Notes: generated by a model from the letters alone, not told the origin. A stretch of DNA of 64,000 bases from Musa acuminata AAA Group (GCF_036884655.1 NC_088356.1:17654501-17718500); one strand, 5' to 3'; positions 11,001 to 22,600 are shown, counted from the stretch's first letter. Program-made: numbers and translations.

Positions 11001-11792
11001 TGTCACGACCTTAGCTGGAATTGTCTAAGGCGTGCGGCACCCTTGCGGCCAAAGACGCGAACTTAGCTTGCGTTGCCTAAGTCGCGAGTCACCCTTGTGG
11101 CAAAGACGCGAACTTAGCTTGCATTGCCTAAGTCGCGCTTCGCCCTTGCGATCTTGCTCCGCAAGGATCAGCCCACTTTGTAACCTCTCGCAGGTCCCGA
11201 AGGACCTGTAAAAGAGAAAGAAGTTAGTTCGAAAGAACGAGCAACGGACAAGTCCCGAAGTCTCGCGAAAAAGGAAGCTTTACAAGCAATTCGTCGAACA
11301 CCTTGTGTGCACAAGAGAAAAGAGGGAGAGGGAGAAAAACAAGGCTTTCAAGGATGAACGAATAGCTGCAAGCCCACAAACAGCCGCTCACCTGGTCCCG
11401 GGCGCAAAACCAAGTTCCCGTAAAGGTCACGTGCGAACTTGCGAAAGAGTGTTCAACGCCCGGTATATAACCGAAGCCCCATCCAGCCATGTGCCACCCG
11501 GGGGGTTCCTGGGGTCTGAGATGGCTGACATTTTGGTGAGCGGAGGCAGCTCTCCGCTCACCTCCCGCGGCACGCGAAAACGGAGTTGTTTTAGGCTGTT
11601 TTGGGGCTGTTTTGCTCGGTTCGGTGAGCGGTCGCTTTGCAACGCTGCAGCTTGTTCGAACTTACATATTTACAAGCAAAATGACCCAAAACCATGAGAA
11701 AACATGCTGTCAAGCAGCTGTACATGCGGGTGTGAGCGACGAACGGTTCGTTGAACGAAGTTGTTGCGGGTGCGCGACGATCGTTCGTGACA
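11001..11792 (-). repeat. Chromovirus 5' LTR (792 bp)
   Basis: It has the same termini as the left LTR (TGTCACGACC…TTCGTGACA). It is followed at 11793-11796 by the GCCT duplication and then by resumed SIRE LTR sequence. A 'ggtatataacc' at about 11461-11471 could serve as a TATA-like element on either strand, since it is nearly palindromic. Confidence 0.95.
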
Positions 11793-12106
11793 GCCTGGGG
11801 CTTAGTCTCCGAGCGAGACTGGGCAGTGCAACCTCCCCTGACAGGAGGTGGCACCGCCTGAGCTCGGTCTTCGAGCTCTGCCATGCAGTGCAACCGCCTC
11901 AATCAGGAGGTGCAACCGCCTGAGCTCGGTCTTCGAGCTCTGTCAGGAGGTGCAACCGCCCCTAACAGGAGGTAGCACCGCCCAGAGGCTCAGTCTTCGA
12001 GCTCTGCCAAGCGGTGCAACCGCTCCAGTCAGGAGGTGCAACCGCCTGATCCCGGAATTCCGGGAATTGACAATTTTGAGCTCCAAATTTGAACTGGGTT
12101 GGGGCC

Positions 12107-12114
12107 TATAAATA
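12107..12114 (+). promoter_or_regulatory. TATA box in SIRE 5' LTR
   Basis: TATAAATA within 'gggcctataaatacccc', preceded by GC-rich inverted-motif repeats. It is conserved at the same place in the 3' LTR (19609). Transcription of the element would begin about 30 bp downstream, near the 'cattcagcactgaaagagc' block. Confidence 0.75.
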
Positions 12115-12927
12115 CCCCACCCATTCAGCACTGAAAGAGCAATGAACTAACACCGAAATCTTGATCTTTTTCTGTGATTCTTAGAGCTCAAAATTGTTGT
12201 AAAGGTCAAAAGTTCTTCTCTCTCTGTTCTTCCAAGTTCTGAGTTGTAAAGAGAGGAGAGAAAATTCTGTAAGGGTTGTCTCCTAAGCCCGTCAAAGGAT
12301 TGAAACTGTAAAAGGGTGGTTGGCCTTCACCTATTGAAGGAAGGCCTCTAGTTGACGTCGGTGACCTCGTCGGTGGAGGAAGCCAAAAGTGGAGTAGGAC
12401 AAGATTGACCGAACCACTCTAAATCTCGGTTTGTATTTACTTTGAGCATATTATCTTTACTGCAAACCTCCTCTAAAGCTTACTGCTTTCTGTGCATATA
12501 CGATCGGGTTTCAAGCTTTGCACTTTCGAATCAGCGTTTAGACGTAAATCTATTTTTTCGTACGATCATCATATTTCAGTTTGCATTTACATTTTGATTT
12601 CAATCATAACTGCAAACTGCCTTTATATACTTGCTTAAACTGCATCTCGCCTAATCAAGTGATTTACGAATCAGCATTTAGACGTAAATCAGCTTCTTCG
12701 TACGAATGTCGTATTTCAATTTGCACTTACACTCTGGTTTTCATCATAACTGTAAATTGCCTTCATAGATTGATTTTAACGTCATCTCGCTTGATCTTAA
12801 GTTAAAGTAATCTTAGAATCGGCTTTCACACCGAAATCATTTTTATCGTTCGAACGTGCTTTATCGTTGTAAGATTTCCGCTGCACTAATTCACCCCCCC
12901 CCTCTTAGTGCTCTTGATCCTAACAAT

Positions 12928-12939
12928 TGGTATCAGAGC
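12928..12939 (+). promoter_or_regulatory. SIRE primer-binding site (initiator Met tRNA)
   Basis: TGGTATCAGAGC lies two bases after the 5' LTR terminus CTAACA. It is the standard copia minus-strand primer site and confirms the LTR end and the plus orientation. Confidence 0.96.
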
Positions 12940-12975
12940 GGGGTTAACTCTCTAATGGATTAAAACCCAAGAGAG

Positions 12976-14558
12976 ATGCCATACGCTGGAAACCAAGAGA
13001 GCCATTCTATTACACGTCCACCCATGTTCAATGGGACGGACTACACCTATTGGAAGACCCGAATGAGGATCTTTCTTATTTCTATGGATTTTGAACTTTG
13101 GAATCTTGTTGAAAACGGATTTTCGAAGCCTTCTCTTCCAATGATCGATTGGAATGAATTGGAGAAGAAGGCTTTCGCTATTAATGCAAAGGCTATGAAT
13201 GCCTTATTTTGTGCACTTGATAAAAACAAGTTTAACCGTGTTTCGACTTGTGAAACCACATTTGATATTTGGCACACACTTGAAGTGACTCACGAAGGCA
13301 CAAGTAGAGTGAAAGAGTCAAAAATCAATCTTCTGTTACATTCTTTCGAACTTTTCCGGATGAAACCGAGTGAAACCATTGGCGACATGTTTACCCGTTT
13401 CACGGATGTCGTTAACGGTCTAAAAGGACTCGGAAAAAGTTTTTCGGATTTTGAGCTCGTAAATAAGATTCTAAGATCCCTTCCTAAAAGTTGGGATCCT
13501 AAAGTCACTGCTATTCAAGAGGCAAAAGATCTAAGCAACTTCCCTCTTGAAGAACTAATTGGGTCATTAATGACCTACAAGATGACTTGCAAAGCTCATG
13601 AAGAGCAAGAAGACATCCTTCCAAAGAACATGAAGGATATGTCACTTAAAACTTCAGAAGACCACTTGAGAGAAAACTCAAGTGATGAGGACTGTGATGA
13701 TGACTTGGCACTTCTAACAAGAAAATTAAAAAAAATTATTAAAAGAAACAAGTTTAAGAATGAGACAAAAAAAAATTTGAACCCAAGAAGGACCAAGTTA
13801 TTTGCTATGAGTGCAAGAAACCGGAACACTACAAAAGTGATTGTCCCCAAGTCAAGAAGAAAACATCAAAGAAGAAGGCGCTCAAAGCAACATGGGATGA
13901 CTCGAGCATGTCCGAAGAAGAGGAGTCCAACATCGAGCAAGTTGCTCATTACGCCTTGATGGCCATCGGAGAGGAGGTAACAAATTTAATAGATGCATAT
14001 TTATCATTTGATGAATTATTAAATGCCTTCCATGACTTATTTGATGAATGCAAGATTATTAGTAGAAAATACAAATTGCTAAAAAAGGAGCATGATAGTC
14101 TTACTTGTAATTTTGATAAGTTAAAAATTGAATATCATGATAGTTTAAGTTCATGCATAAAATGCCATGATCTAGAAACTCTCCAAAAGGAAAACTTGCT
14201 ACTTAAGGACACATTGAAAAAATTCGAGGTTGGTAGCAAGTCATTGAACATGATCCTTGCAAACAAGGGTCACGTTCCCAAAAGAAGTGGAATTGGATTT
14301 GTGAGAAGTCCTCACCAAAATCCAACCACCTTCATAAAAGGCCCCATCTTACATGTTCGACACCAAAGCAAATGCAACTTTTGTTGCAAACATGGACACA
14401 AAACGCATTATTGTCCATTCAAGAAAATTAGTCTGAATAAATTAATTTGGGTTCCTAAAGGAACCATGATAAACTCTATGCAACATGATAAACAATGTAG
14501 ATCTATTTTTGAGGCACCCAAAAGCAAATGGGTACCTAAAAATTATCCTTTCTTGTAG
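12976..14558 (+). pseudogene. SIRE gag (frameshifted)
   Basis: The first ATG after the primer site opens a gag with the lineage-typical PPMFNGTDYTYWKTRM near residue 15. The capsid-like core (NALFCALDKNKFNRVSTC…FTRFTDVVNGLKGLGKSF) lies at about 70-165. After a nine-A run at 13767-13775 the frame is lost. The first CCHC knuckle (CYECKKPEHYKSDC, about 13806-13847) is read in a different frame, which is open through 14558. That second part contains a coiled-coil-like segment and a second knuckle (CNFCCKHGHKTHYC, about 14371-14412). A TAG at 14556-14558 interrupts the passage into protease. The A run suggests slippage in replication or sequencing. Confidence 0.9.
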
Positions 14559-15860
14559 AAACCTATACCATCGCAAGCTAGGAGCAAGGGATGGTACCTT
14601 GATAGTGGATGCTCAAGGCATATGACCGGAGATCCATCTCAATTCACTAAGCTCACTAGCATAGACGAAGGCTATGTCACCTTCGGAGATAACAACAAGG
14701 GTAAAATCATTGGCAAAGGAACCATAGGTAACAAATCCAACTTCTTTATTGAAGATGTTTTGTTAGTTGATGGTTTAAAACATAACCTCTTGAGCATTAG
14801 TCAATTATGTGATAAAGGATACATTGTCAGATTCGAATCTAATACTTGCATCATTGAAAAATCACACAAAAATATATCTATGATTGCATTAAAATAAAAT
14901 AACGTATACACTATTGACATCAATGATTTGTGTAATGAAATGTGTTTTTCGGTTTTGAATGAGGATGCTTGGCTATGGCATAGAAGATTAGGTCATGCTA
15001 GCATGAAACTAATCACTCAAATATCATCTAAAGAACTTGTAAGAGGAATTCCTCATATCAAGTTCATCAAAGATAATGTATGTGATGCTTGCCAATTAGG
15101 TAAACAAATTAAGGGTAGTTTTAAATCTAAGAATCAAATAAGCACCTCTAGGCCCTTACAATTGATCCATATGGACTTGTTCGGACCAATCTCTACATCA
15201 AGTCTAGGAGGTAGCAAATACGCCTTCGTCATTGTGGATGACTATAGCAGATATACATGGACTTACTTCTTAAAATAGAAAAATGAATGCTTTAGATATT
15301 TTACCAAGTTTTGTAAACTTGTTCAAAATGAGAAGGGTTCTATGATTTCGTCAATTAGAAGTGATCACGGTGGAGAATTTCAAAACCATGATTTCCAAGA
15401 ATTTTGTAAACTCAATGGATACAACCATAATTTCTCTACTCCAAGAAATCCTCAACAAAATGGAGTAGTAGAAAGAAAAAATCAAAATTTACAAGAAATG
15501 ACAAGAACCATGTTAAATGAACATAGCCTACCCAAATATTTTTGGGCCGAAGCCGTAAACACCGCATGCTATATCTTGAATAGAGTTCTAGTAAGACCCT
15601 TACTCACCAAAACTCCTTATGAGTTATGGAACAACAAAAAACCCAATGTTTCATACTTTAAAGTCTTTGGGTGTAAGTGTTTTATCTTGAATGAAAAGGA
15701 AAACTTAGGAAAATTTGATGCGAAATCTGATGAAGGAATCTTTCTTGGTTATTCTTCGGTTTCTAAAGCTTTTCGTATCTTCAATAAAAGAACTTTAATC
15801 ATTGAAGAATCCATTCATGTTGTTTTCAATGAGATTTCCGAAATCAGGAAAAACAATTTT
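14559..15860 (+). pseudogene. SIRE protease and integrase (interrupted by stops)
   Basis: The frame resumes after the TAG with the protease motif DSGCSRHMTG at about 14605, the copia form of the aspartyl active site. The gag-pre-integrase block follows (VDGLKHNLLSISQLCDKG, then a stop at 14895-14897, then WLWHRRLGHASMK). The HHCC finger ends CDACQLGKQ at about 15080. The catalytic core begins LIHMDLFGPI. A stop at 15276-15278 (YTWTYFLK then stop) breaks it. From 15342 the core continues with SDHGGEFQN and [17 protein letters not shown]. Three nonsense codons disable this region, although all domains are easily recognised. Confidence 0.9.
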
Positions 15861-17609
15861 GATGATGATGTTAATTTTGATTCCTTGAATTTAAATGAAA
15901 CCCCATATCCAACTAGCAACTTGGATGCATCCACTTCCAAAACATCCTTACCCAAGGATTTGAAGTATGTAGATGCTCATCCTAAGGAGCTAATCTTAAG
16001 AGACACATCAAAGGGGGTTCAAACACGATCTTCTCTTAAAAATTTTTGTGCCAACGCCGCTTTTCTCTCCCAAATTGAACCCAAATGTGTTGACAAAGCC
16101 ATGAAAGATGATTCATGGATTATCGCAATGCAAGATGAATTGAATCAATTTGAGAGAAATGAGGTATGGAAGCTTGTTCCTAGGCCAAATGACCATTTAG
16201 TTATTGGTACTAAATGGGTCTTTAGAAACAAGCAAGATGAAAATGGTATCGTGGTTAGAAACAAGGCTAGATTAGTGGCCAAAGGTTTCAACCAAGAAGA
16301 AGGTATCGATTACGAAGAAACCTTCGCTCCTGTGGCTCGATTAGAAGCCATAAGAATGCTCCTTGCCTACGCTAGTAGTAATAATTTTAAGCTGTTTCAA
16401 ATGGATGTTAAAAGCGCTTTTCTTAATGGCTTTATTTCCGAAGAAGTCTATGTTGAACAACCTCCTGGATTTGAAAATAATAGCCTCCCTAATCATTTGT
16501 TTAGATTAACTAAAGCTCTCTATGGTTTAAAACAAGCTCCGAGAGCTTGGTATGAGAGACTTAGTTCTTTTCTTATTGAAAATAATTTCATAAAATGCAA
16601 GGTTGATACTACATTATTCATCAAGAATTTTGAAAATAATTTTTTCATTGTTCAGATTTATATTGATGATATTATCTTTGGTTCCACGAATGAATCTCTT
16701 TGTGAATCATTTGCTAAAACTATGAGTCTTGAATTCGAAATGAGTTTAATGAGAGAATTAACATTCTTCTTAGGCTTACAAATCAAACAACTAAGCAATG
16801 ACATCTTTACTAGTCAAACTAAATATGCTATGAATTTACTAAAAAAGTTTAAAATGAATAACTCAAAGGCTATTAACACTCCTATGAGCACCTCAACTAA
16901 GTTAGAAATTGATGAAAGTGGAGAAAGCTTCGACCAAAAAACTTATAGGGGTATGATAGGAAGTTTACTTTACCTCACTGCAACTAGACCAGACATCATG
17001 TTCAGTGTAGGACTTTGTGCTAGATTTCAATCAAACCCTAAGATATCTTATCTCAAAGCAGTTAAAAGAATACTTAGATATCTTAATGGTACCACAAATC
17101 TAGGATTATGGTACCCAAAATCAAAGAATCTTGAGTTAATTGCTTATGCTGATGTGGACTTTGCTGGCTGTAGACTTGATAGAAAAAGCACATCAGGAAC
17201 ATGTCAATTTTTAGGACATGCCCTTGTTTCCTGGTCATCTAAGAAACAAAACTCGGTTGCACTATTAACAACCGAAGCTGAATATATTGCAGCAAGTGCA
17301 TGCTGTGCACAAGTTATATGGATGAAAAACACCTTAGAAGATTATAAAGTTTATCTTAAAAATATTCCCATTAAATGTGATAACACAAGTGCAATATGCT
17401 TAACAAAGAATCCTATACAACACTCAAGAACAAAACATATTGATATTATACATCACTTTATACGAGATCATGTTACTAATCATGACGTAATCATAGAGTT
17501 CATTGATACTAAACATCAACTAGCTGATATTTTTACAAAACCTCTAAGTGAAGAGCAATTTGATTTCATAAGAAGACAATTAGGAATGTTGATGTGTCCG
17601 AATATATAA
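15861..17609 (+). pseudogene. SIRE reverse transcriptase and RNase H
   Basis: It is in frame with the integrase tail from 15342. RT begins near [10 protein letters not shown] (about 16160), with [22 protein letters not shown] at about 16396 and the catalytic YIDDIIFGS at about 16660. RNase H follows from ADVDFAGC (about 17148), where the family usually has a serine or alanine-rich YSDADWAG-type motif. It continues to [12 protein letters not shown] and ends [14 protein letters not shown] at 17609. This 755-codon piece is uninterrupted, but it cannot be translated from gag because of the upstream stops. No envelope-like ORF follows. Confidence 0.92.
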
Positions 17610-18658
17610 ACTAGTTAAAATTATTTTTTGGACTTTATTGAATGATCAAATCACTTAATTGCCATTACATGCCTAAATAACATGTTGGAAATTATGTGTT
17701 GAATACAAAAATATTTTGTCTTCATGATTGTATTTGAAAATCCGTAGCATAGTCTTGTCCGAATGCATGAAAGAGTTCATTTCATTTTCGGATTCGCTTA
17801 ACAATTGGAATGCTAAAAATCGGATTTTCTCATACACTCTTATGAAAAATATTTCTTCTGAAATGAATTTGATGAAATAATTTCTGCTTATGAATTCCAT
17901 CTTGAAATATGGATGATAGTATTTTTACTTGCAAAAAGCTGTTTCACACACATATCTTGACTCAAAGTAAACTCACAAATAGTTGGTATCACAAATGACT
18001 TTCCTCCTTCATGCAAAAAGATTATAACAAAAAAAAAGGAAGAAGTATTCAAAGCAATCTATGTATCATGCCTTCCTTTATATGCTTGATAATTTGCTTA
18101 TATTGTTCCCCTGGTATCACAACTACCATGCTTTTTGTTGATGATAAAGGGGGAGAAATATATGAATTGATACTATAAACACTGATGCTATGATTATGCC
18201 ATGCTTGCATCACCAAGAGATATATGAACAGATGCTATGATTTGTATCGTGTCAAGATATCAAACAAAAAACTTGCATCGAAATTCTACGAGTTGATATC
18301 TTACCATGTGATGAAATGCAATACTTGCAACAATATTTGAAATGTATACATCATGTAATGATATCAAAATCTTACTTCGCAGCTTTACATGTTGATATCT
18401 TACAATATGATGAATTGCTACTATTACCATCATTCAAACTTGTTATATTTGAAAATGAATGTCAAGCCTTGACATCATCTTCAGAGAGATACATCATGAT
18501 GGAAATCATGATGGGAGTATTGATAAGTTCAAATGATTTTAACTTATCAATATGTCTCTTGAATTCTTAGGTTTTGAATTCAAGAATGACTTATCTCAAG
18601 TATGGCATATAGACAGGGGGAGTTAAGGTTAATTCCATTATCAATTGATTGTCATCAT
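17610..18658 (+). other. SIRE non-coding 3' region with an extra internal purine tract
   Basis: About 1 kb lies between RNase H and the polypurine tract. No ORF longer than 85 codons and no env-like hydrophobic protein is seen. An 'aaagggggaga' at about 18146-18156, within 'gatgataaagggggagaaat', duplicates the true tract at 18660. Degenerate repeats of 'gttgatatcttac…tgatgaa' occur at 18290-18420. Confidence 0.7.
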
Positions 18659-18673
18659 AAAAAAGGGGGAGAT
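18659..18673 (+). promoter_or_regulatory. SIRE polypurine tract
   Basis: The purine run AAAAAAGGGGGAGA immediately precedes the 3' LTR start and would prime plus-strand synthesis. The first LTR bases read TATTGAATC here instead of TGTTGAATC, a point change at the terminal dinucleotide. Confidence 0.92.
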
Positions 18674-20429
18674 TATTGAATCTCGGATTTTGATGATGAA
18701 GTCAATTGTCATTTGTTATCTAATCTATATGTTGAGATAAGTGTGCAGGATTAACTACGATGAAAGTAAGACATGCAGCAGGAGTTGCGTCAGAGTCAAG
18801 ATAATGATCACGTTGGGAGTTCAAGAGTTTGACGGAAGTTCGGACAATCGTCGGAGGTTCTACGGGAACAAATCCGAGAAGTCCATAAGCTTGCCAAAGA
18901 AGCTCGTCGGAACTCGCCAAGTGAATCGTCGCAAGTCCAGGAGTTTGCCAGAAGTCCGCAGGAGCATCACCGAGGGATCATCGGATGATCGACGGAAGTT
19001 CGCCGGAAGCTCGCCGGAAGAAGCGATTGACGCACCAGAGCAAGTTGCAGTAAATGTCTTAGTAAAAATCGTAGTTAGCACAATGATTAAGTTGGAAATG
19101 AGAGGTGATCCCATTAACTTAATCTTGGGGCAATTGGGCCCTTGAAAAACCCAAATTGGGCCGAATGGATGAACCCATTCGGACCCTGATTTCTGCCAAG
19201 CGGTTGAACCGCCCAAGGCAGGAGGTTGCACCGCCTGGGCTCAGTCTCCGAGCGAGACTGGGAGGTGCAACCGCTCTAGCCAGGCGGTGGCACCGCTTGG
19301 GGCTCAGTCTCCGAGCGAGATTGGGCGGTGCAACCTCCCCTAACAGGAGGTGGCACCGCCTGAGCTCGGTCTTCGAGCTCTGCCAGGCGGTGCAACCGCC
19401 TCAGTCAGGAGGTGCAACCGTCTGAGCTCGGTCTTCGAGCTCTGTCAGGAGGTGCAACCGCCCCTGACAGGGGGTAGCACCGCCTAGAGGCTCAGTCTTC
19501 GAGCTCTGCCAGGCGGTGCAACCGCTCCAGTCAGGAGGTGCAACCGCCTGATCCTGAAATTCCGAGAATTGACAGTTTTGAGCTCCAAATTTGAACTGGG
19601 TTGGGGCCTATAAATACCCCACCCATTCAGCACTGAAAGAGCAATGAACTAACACCGAAATCTTGATCTTTTTCTGTGATTCTTAGAGCTCAAAATTGTT
19701 CTAAAGGCCAAAAGTCCTTCTCTCTCTATTCTTCCAAGTTCTGAGTTGTAAAGAGAGGAGAGAAAATTCTGTAAGGGTTGTCTCCTAAGCCCGTCAAAAG
19801 GAGTGAAACTGTAAAAGGGTGGTTGGCCTTCGCCTATTGAAGGAAGGCCTCTAGTTGACGTCGGTGACCTCGTCGGTGGAGGAAGCCAAAAGTGGAGTAG
19901 GTCAAGATTGACCGAACCACTCTAAATCTCGGTTCGCATTTACTTTGAGCATATTATCTTTACTGCAAACCTCCTTTAAAGCTTACTGCTTTCTGCGCAT
20001 ATACGATCGGGTTTCAAGCTTTGCACTTTCGAATCAGCGTTTAGACGTAAATCTGTTTTTTCGTACAATCATCATATTTCAGTTTGCATTTACGTTTTGA
20101 TTTCAATCATAACTGCAAACTGCCTTTATATACTTGCTTAAACCGCATCTCGCCTAATCAAGTGATTTACGAATCATCATTTAGACATAAATCAACTTCT
20201 TCGTACGAACGTCGTATTTCAGTTTGCACTTACACTCTGGTTTTCATCATAACTGCAAACTGCCTTCATAGATTGATTTTAACGTCATCTCACTTGATCT
20301 TAAGTTAAAGTAATCTTAGAATCGGCTTTCACACCGAAATCATTTTTATCGTTCGAACGTGCTTTATCGTTGTAAGATTTCTGCTGCACTAATTCACCCC
20401 CCCCCCTCTTAGTGCTCTTGATCCTAACA
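18674..20429 (+). repeat. SIRE 3' LTR (1,756 bp, uninterrupted)
   Basis: It aligns end to end with the split 5' LTR and ends ...GATCCTAACA before the GTACT duplication at 20430-20434. It holds the complete 'aggtgcaaccgcc' inverted-motif array (19196-19550) and a TATA box at 19609-19616. Confidence 0.95.
19609..19616 (+). promoter_or_regulatory. TATA box in SIRE 3' LTR
   Basis: TATAAATA in the same context as 12107-12114. From this position it could drive read-through transcription toward 20430 and beyond. The PAM18 gene further right is on the opposite strand. Confidence 0.65.
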
Positions 20430-20434
20430 GTACT

Positions 20435-20932
20435 ACCATCGCCATAGGCATTTGTCGGCTAACTCAGGTGGTACCACCAGCCAACCCTAATTTAGGCTAC
20501 CTATTTAGCCTTCTAATAGGCTCAATTCGGCCTAACTTCAAGCTTATTAGGTTTTCTTGATAAGTTGACATTATTTCGGTCCAATACTAACTCAAATTGA
20601 CCTAAATGACCTCAATCAAAACTTTAATAAATCAACCACATATCCAGCACATTTACGAAGTTTTTACGTTATATGCTCTTCCAATATATCATCAGATCTT
20701 TCAATACTTTGTTCGAACCTCTAACACATCGCTCTTTATTTCAGTATATCACTCATTTTACCGATATATTAACTTTCCCATGACATCTAATCTTCCGGCA
20801 CAATATCCGATCCTTCCGATATGATGCCAGAATCTATAGTACGAAGTTCGATCTCCGACACATCAACCAATCATTTGGCTAGACGTCCAATTTTTAACAC
20901 TATAGTTCATCATCAAAATCCAAGATTCAATA
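20435..20932 (-). repeat. Older SIRE-like LTR, second half
   Basis: It continues the LTR broken at 4735: 'ggtggtaccaccagcc', the 'cctaa(a/t)' region, the 'tccgacacatcaacc' block, then 'catcatcaaaatccaagattcaata', which is the LTR terminus in reverse (TATTGAATC…). The same landmarks appear in the LTRs ending at 41915 and 46916. Confidence 0.65.
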
Positions 20933-22600
20933 TATTTCTATAGATATCCCACAGGGAAGGCAGCTAAGTAACTGACCTGAGTTGCCTTTTGGGTTTCTAC
21001 TTTAGTGGATAGTAGAATATCGAACTACTATGGTGTTGGCTTGGGGAAGGGTGGCTAGTTGATTTTATATTCTCTATCAAATACGAATTATAAATATTAA
21101 AAAAACATAAAATGCTACTATTATGCAAAAAAAAATTAATGTTAGAATTAAAATCAAATAATAATATATTAGTTTTTCGATACGTACCTTTCAATATCAT
21201 TCAGAAAAATCTTTATTTGATATGTAAGGGTACTGTCCTTGGATCCGAAAAGCATAGTGATGTCAATTTACAATGAGAACTAGACTCACATTCTCCTCTC
21301 TTCCTATCCTCCACAAGACCACTATGATCGATGGATTAGAGACAAGGGGAGATAAGAGAAGATTTGTAATCTCTCAATGACTGATTCACGTGACTAAGAG
21401 GAGATGAAAGAAAATATATAATCACTCAATAATATTATATATCCACATCTTTTAATCCCTATAAGATCTTATCTATTTATAAGTGAAAGTAGAGGGTCAA
21501 AAATAAGTACTCATTAGAATCCCTCCCATTAAGATTATCTCCTAAAAAATCTTATCATAATTAAACTTTTTTTATTGATTGATATCTGTCATTAAAATTT
21601 AATCAGATCTATAATATATCTTACATAATATTATACATTCTCACGTATTTATCACCTAGTTATGACTTAAAAAAAATTAGTGTGTTATCTAGATACTATA
21701 CCTTTGACCGAGCACAAACTTCATTGCATATGGCTTTTTTTTAATTCCCTAGGACAACTCGAACAGTAACACTTCCACGTACTCTTTGAGAGCATCAACC
21801 CCTGTGGCCTCTTGCTCCCTCAGTGTCTCGTTCCCAGGTCTTCTAACTTCAATTTCACTATTATAAGTTCAGTCGAATTGTACCTCCTTAACAAATCACT
21901 AAGTTCGGTGAATTAGGAACAAAATTTAATTCCTTGGAGGTAACTCCTTAATTAAATTTTCATCCTGCAAATTATGTTCTTCTTCCATCATAATGTATGG
22001 CTGGTTATTAAACTCAACAATCTGGATCCGTGTTTCAGAGGCATATTCAATGACGCTCGAAACTTAGCCTTCTCTACCAAAGCTAGCAGGAAAAGCATAA
22101 AGATCTTATAAAGTATCTTTCGACAACTTTTACAAACAGGACACGGCAATCGCACTTCAATGACGATGTTAGATCATGTTCATTATATAGTCGAAAACCT
22201 GTTACCTCTGTGAAGCATTAATTTTCCTTCATTGTTTCTTCCTCGATAAATTCTTCTCATAGACAGATGTCAACACGTAGCCCTCCGGTAAGGCAAAGGG
22301 AAAATGGATTGGTTCAAGAATTTAAAGTGAGAATATGATATCACAAAAAATATTCAACTCACAGGAATACTGAATGCAAGAAAATGGATTGTTTCAAGAA
22401 TTTAAAATGAGAATATGAAATCACAAAAAATATTCGACTCACAGGAATACTGAATGCAAGAAAGATCTTCAGTGGCGTTCATACAAATCCAGTTTGACAT
22501 CGCAAAGCCATTTTTTATCAAACACTGACTGACTGACTATATGGAGTTATCTGACACTTAATACCTGCCGGCAATGCATTGTTTCATTGAAAAATGAAAG
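20933..22600. other. Intergenic, AT-rich; no gene seen
   Basis: No coding similarity is recognised on either strand. It includes a direct tandem duplication at 22301-22460 (separate entry). The right end merges into the presumed 3' untranslated region of PAM18. Confidence 0.5.
22301..22460. repeat. 80-bp tandem duplication
   Basis: Two adjacent copies start 'aaaatggatt g(g/t)ttcaagaa' at 22301 and 22381 and end 'actgaatgcaag'. Only a few substitutions separate them, so the duplication is fairly recent. Confidence 0.9.

Larger units (their letters stand above)
5366..11792 (-). mobile_element. Ty3/gypsy chromovirus (chromodomain element), full length but mutated
   Basis: The two LTRs (5366-6147 and 11001-11792) begin TGTCACGACC and end GTTCGTGACA in plus-strand orientation. 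A minus-strand gag-protease-RT-RNase H-integrase-chromodomain polyprotein lies between them. The primer site (10986-10997, reverse complement of TGGTATCAGAGC) sits beside the right LTR, so that is the 5' LTR. The purine-rich stretch just right of 6147 (minus strand reads AAGTGGGCGAGAA) is the 3' polypurine tract. The chromodomain after integrase assigns it to the chromoviruses. I cannot choose firmly between the Galadriel, Tekay and Reina clades. Frameshifts and a nonsense codon in pol make this copy non-autonomous. Confidence 0.95.
4741..12925 (+). repeat. SIRE 5' LTR (split by chromovirus at 5366-11792)
   Basis: The LTR sequence occupies 4741-5365 and 11797-12925. Joined, it matches the 3' LTR (18674-20429) nearly end to end, with 1,754 against 1,756 bp. 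It contains an array of 'aggtgcaaccgcc'-type inverted motifs (5265-5362 and 11820-12050), a TATA box at 12107 and a poly-C tract near the 3' end (12894-12902). It ends ...TAACA two bases before the primer site. Confidence 0.93.
4741..20429 (+). mobile_element. SIRE/Maximus-lineage Ty1/copia retrotransposon, with a nested chromovirus in its 5' LTR
   Basis: It starts TGTTGAATCTCGG, ends CTTGATCCTAACA and is flanked by GTACT on both sides. The order is 5' LTR (4741-12925, split), primer-binding site (12928-12939), gag, protease, integrase, RT, RNase H (12976-17609), non-coding 3' region, polypurine tract (18659-18672) and 3' LTR (18674-20429). Removing the nested 6,427 bp plus one 4-bp duplication leaves a 9,258-bp element with LTRs of 1,754 and 1,756 bp. 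The long LTRs, large gag with two CCHC knuckles and integrase-before-RT order fit the SIRE/Maximus lineage. Several stop codons and a gag frameshift mean this copy cannot make a full polyprotein. Confidence 0.93.

Noticed and set aside
17610..18658. Envelope-like gene after SIRE RNase H
   Set aside because: Some SIRE elements carry one, but no ORF with signal peptide or membrane segment is present here.
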